From positions 1 to 8,483 of the forward strand of contig JAFYGX010000174.1 in NCBI GenBank assembly GCA_017543025.1: a stretch of 8,483 nucleotides of DNA, written 5' to 3'. Each line of letters starts with the position of its first letter. Positions within the stretch are counted from its first letter, which is position 1. Below the pieces are notes generated by a model. The model was not told the DNA's origin, made no database searches, and saw only the letters and a program-made list of their open reading frames with translations. Origin of the DNA: Solobacterium sp. (GTDB taxonomy: Bacteria > Bacillota_I > Bacilli_A > Erysipelotrichales > Erysipelotrichaceae). Below, piece by piece: positions 7,074 through 8,483 of the stretch. Both the position numbers and the translations under genes were made by a program.

Positions 7074-7684
7074 GATAAATCTGCCTCACTTTCCTTCAAT
7101 GTTTCAAAATAATGTCTGCCTGCCGCATGAGAAACGGTATCCCGCCTCTGATCAATGTATTCGTAATTTTTAATTAACACATCTACGATCGGTTTTGCAA
7201 GATGCCGGCGATCCGCATCTTCCCGCAGAACCGCAATTATTTTTTCCCTGCCCATCGGTTTTCGATACGGGCGGTCTTCGGCAATCGCAGAAAACACATC
7301 TGCCACCGCCATGATCCGGCAGCCAGCTCCCAGATCATCGGAAGTCAGATGAAACGGATATCCCGTTCCGTCCAGTTTTTCGTGATGGAATCCGGCCCAG
7401 TCTGCAATTTCATCAAATCCCTCGATTTTCATCAGAATATCTCTTGTGTAATAAGGGTGTTCCTTAATGATATTGAATTCTTCTTCCGTCAGTTTACCCG
7501 GCTTTTCCAGAATCGTCCGCGGCACTTTCAGCTTTCCGATATCATGCAGGTTGCCCGCAATTTCCATCATCATGCATTCATTTTCCGACATCCCGCAAAG
7601 CTCGGCAAGTGCAGCCGCACTGGCAGAAACACCGGAAGAATGCATGGCGGTGAACGGGCTTCGATAGTCAATCATCCGTGACAT
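7070..7684 (-). CDS. HD-GYP domain phosphohydrolase, C-terminal half of a split two-HD protein
   Basis: HD-GYP-type metal-dependent phosphohydrolase domain of 204 residues; such domains typically hydrolyse cyclic di-GMP, but activity here is inferred. The ligand set is complete: H15 (HSSGV), H47-D48 (HDIGK), H76 (KEHPYYT), H100-H101 (FHHEKLDGTGYP, with GYP at 108-110) and D129 (ADVFSAI), followed by EDRPYRK. The N-terminus is very short: only MSRM precedes IDYRSPFTAMHSSGV, a segment that in tandem-HD relatives sits mid-protein after a linker helix. The ATG at 7684 is in the same frame as the upstream HD gene, four codons after its TGA. Initiation there would rely on re-initiation or a weak GGAA element about twelve bases upstream. 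It could therefore be an independent catalytic subunit or the broken back half of one gene. The downstream DUF362 start overlaps its stop. Confidence 0.85.
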   Translation of the reverse strand: MSRMIDYRSPFTAMHSSGVSASAAALAELCGMSENECMMMEIAGNLHDIGKLKVPRTILEKPGKLTEEEFNIIKEHPYYTRDILMKIEGFDEIADWAGFHHEKLDGTGYPFHLTSDDLGAGCRIMAVADVFSAIAEDRPYRKPMGREKIIAVLREDADRRHLAKPIVDVLIKNYEYIDQRRDTVSHAAGRHYFETLKESEADLS

Positions 7685-7693
7685 CAGCTTTGT

Positions 7694-7696
7694 TCA
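7694..7696 (-). other. In-frame TGA separating two halves of a tandem-HD gene
   Basis: This TGA ends the N-terminal HD protein after LRETLE. The same frame then reads TKLMSRMIDYRSPFT, which aligns with the continuous linker of tandem-HD proteins as I know the family. Removing the one stop gives a single frame of 424 codons (7070-8344 with its final stop), about the length of intact relatives. See the findings for interpretations. Confidence 0.8.
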
Positions 7697-8344
7697 TTCC
7701 AGTGTTTCACGAAGTGTCGCCGTACGCATCTTGCCCGCAAAATACCGCAGATATTCCGGATTATGCGCCGCGTCCATCCAGACATACTCTTCGCTGCACA
7801 GTTTCAGAAAGCCGTCGACTGCCGCTTCGGCAAATTCCGTTCCCCGCATGCACATCGCGGCTGATCGAAACTCAGTCACCTGATTCAGAATCGGCATATC
7901 TTCATTGAGCATTGTCGCAATCGTATCGGCAAGATGAACTACGGAAGGCACATACTGCATCTTCAGCCGGTCTTTCCGGATGCCGCAGAGATCCTGCCAG
8001 CTGATCGGGCAGAATTCCACATAATCCGCGATCTCCCTCAGCATATCAATATCTTTCAGCATCGCTGCTCCGATCCGTGAGATGCGGAACCGGTCATTTT
8101 CAAGGTCGGCCACAGACGGAACCGATTCTTCCGCAATCGCTCCGATATCATGCAGTAATGAAGTATAAACCGCCATCTTCCGTTCTTCTTCCGGAAGATT
8201 CATTGCCAGCGCAATCTGATAGGAAAGATATGCTGTGGTTTCATGATGATGGGCAGTCTCATGACTGATCAGATTCATCGAACTGGCAAGTCCTTCCAGC
8301 AGATCTCTGAGATTTGTGAAATCCGATTGATATATTCCGATCAT
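7694..8344 (-). CDS. HD-domain protein, N-terminal half of a split two-HD protein
   Basis: 216-residue protein matching the first HD domain of tandem HD/HD-GYP phosphohydrolases. H33-H34 (AHHHETTAYLSYQIA), LLHDIGA (H65-D66) and HLADTIATML (D140) are present. The pair of histidines normally found before the conserved Trp is replaced: the segment reads VEFCPISW (109-116), so one metal site is probably lost and the domain may be regulatory. The last part, EEYVWMDAAHNPEYLRYFAG (185-204), is the usual FW-D-like helical ending before the linker. The ATG at 8344 overlaps the stop of the upstream gene as ATGA, and an in-frame TAA two codons upstream excludes a longer form. No strong Shine-Dalgarno is present, consistent with translational coupling. 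It ends at a TGA in frame with the HD-GYP gene. Confidence 0.82.
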   Translation of the reverse strand: MIGIYQSDFTNLRDLLEGLASSMNLISHETAHHHETTAYLSYQIALAMNLPEEERKMAVYTSLLHDIGAIAEESVPSVADLENDRFRISRIGAAMLKDIDMLREIADYVEFCPISWQDLCGIRKDRLKMQYVPSVVHLADTIATMLNEDMPILNQVTEFRSAAMCMRGTEFAEAAVDGFLKLCSEEYVWMDAAHNPEYLRYFAGKMRTATLRETLE

Positions 8345-8483
8345 GAATTACCACGAGTGATTGCTTGCGCAATCTCACGTAGTTTCAAGGGAATCCTTTC
8401 GGATTCCTGGGGATTCACGTCTCCCATATCCGGTTTAATCCGGATTACTTTTGTTTCTGAGCAGTTTGATTCTGAATCATCGC
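8341..8483 (-). CDS. C-terminal fragment of an unidentified operon gene
   Basis: The minus strand is open from the window edge for 46 codons and ends in TGA at 8341-8343, overlapping the next ATG as ATGA, a typical operon join. The fragment is hydrophilic, with a Ser/Glu/Asp-rich start, a middle reading KVIRIKPDMGDVNPQESER, and a likely terminal helix LKLREIAQAITRG. I do not recognise a family. Its codons include AGG, CTA, TTG, CAA and ACT, which look less common than the CTG, CGG and CAG favoured in neighbouring genes. The stretch is also dense in inverted repeats, so RNA structure may constrain it or it may not be coding. The 4-bp overlap is the main support for a gene. Confidence 0.5.
   Translation of the reverse strand, partial: DDSESNCSETKVIRIKPDMGDVNPQESERIPLKLREIAQAITRGNS
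8353..8380 (-). repeat. GNRA-capped hairpin before the HD gene start
   Basis: The arms 8369-8380 and 8353-8364 pair at 10 of 12 positions around a GCAA tetraloop (read on the minus strand, stem core GATTGC/GCAATC). It ends nine bases before the ATG at 8344 and could hide or shape the translation start region. Confidence 0.55.
8390..8407 (-). repeat. GNRA-capped hairpin (GAAA loop)
   Basis: On the minus strand GGAATCC and GGATTCC form a perfect 7-bp stem closed by a C-G pair around GAAA, a classic stable GNRA tetraloop. It lies inside the upstream gene's tail, nine bases 5' of the hairpin at 8353-8380. Confidence 0.6.
8428..8445 (-). repeat. Third hairpin, hexaloop
   Basis: ATCCGG and CCGGAT form a perfect 6-bp stem around ATTAAA on the minus strand. 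It is the first of three hairpins in a row in the tail of the upstream reading frame. GGGA/TCCC between it and the GAAA hairpin could add a weak fourth stem. Confidence 0.5.

Noticed and set aside
7694..7696. TGA as a selenocysteine codon
   Set aside because: No SECIS-like hairpin follows at the right distance, only a weak GTCA/TGAC stem, and the linker helix of an HD protein is not a known selenocysteine site.
7694..7696. TGA reassigned to tryptophan genome-wide
   Set aside because: TGG encodes Trp throughout the window, and TGA is the natural end of the DUF3810, glycosyltransferase, DUF362 and HD-GYP genes.
8341..8483. Cyclic-di-GMP riboswitch upstream of the HD gene
   Set aside because: A GAAA-capped stem is present, but I could not find the conserved core or tetraloop-receptor sequences of that class.

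Overview
The window looks like chromosomal DNA of a Gram-positive (Bacillota) gut or oral bacterium of intermediate GC content. Erysipelotrichia- or Lachnospiraceae-like lineages are my best guess. This rests on the gene families (secreted GH2 beta-galactosidase, DUF3810, NAGPA-type phosphodiester glycosidase, a two-HD/HD-GYP protein, ferredoxin-less DUF362), on tight operon packing and on one strong AAGGAG-type ribosome binding site. No single marker proves the taxonomy. I see no rRNA, tRNA, CRISPR array, insertion sequence or phage gene, and no gene-free stretch longer than about 150 bases.

Layout. (1) 1-2453, minus strand: the first 817 codons of a secreted GH2 beta-galactosidase-type enzyme whose C-terminus lies outside the window. 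(2) 2454-2600: a divergent intergenic region. (3) 2601-3734, plus strand: a DUF3810 membrane protein with an HExxH zinc-protease-like motif. (4) 3735-3856: a promoter region followed by a plus-strand GT4 glycosyltransferase (3857-4972). (5) 4984-5027: a strong bidirectional terminator between convergent genes. (6) 5045-6037, minus strand: a secreted phosphodiester glycosidase. (7) 6096-8483, minus strand: a compact operon, read from high to low coordinates. It contains the tail of an unknown gene, an N-terminal HD-domain half, an HD-GYP half and a DUF362 protein, joined by 4-bp ATGA/GTGA overlaps or a tiny gap.

The most notable signal is in the operon. The two HD proteins lie in one reading frame, separated by one TGA (7694-7696) and three further codons, exactly where known two-HD proteins run continuously through a linker helix. 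Either a tandem-HD signalling gene has been split by a nonsense codon into two products, or it is read through, or the base is an error. TGA ends most other genes here and TGG encodes Trp, so code reassignment is unlikely. The catalytic HD-GYP half keeps all expected metal ligands. The N-terminal half has lost its HH pair. Just upstream, the tail of the preceding gene carries three consecutive RNA hairpins, two with GNRA tetraloops.

The other genes fit envelope and glycan metabolism: exported sugar-polymer hydrolases, a cytoplasmic glycosyltransferase and a membrane metalloprotease-like protein. The HD/HD-GYP genes probably act in cyclic-nucleotide or phosphohydrolase signalling. The link to DUF362 is positional only.
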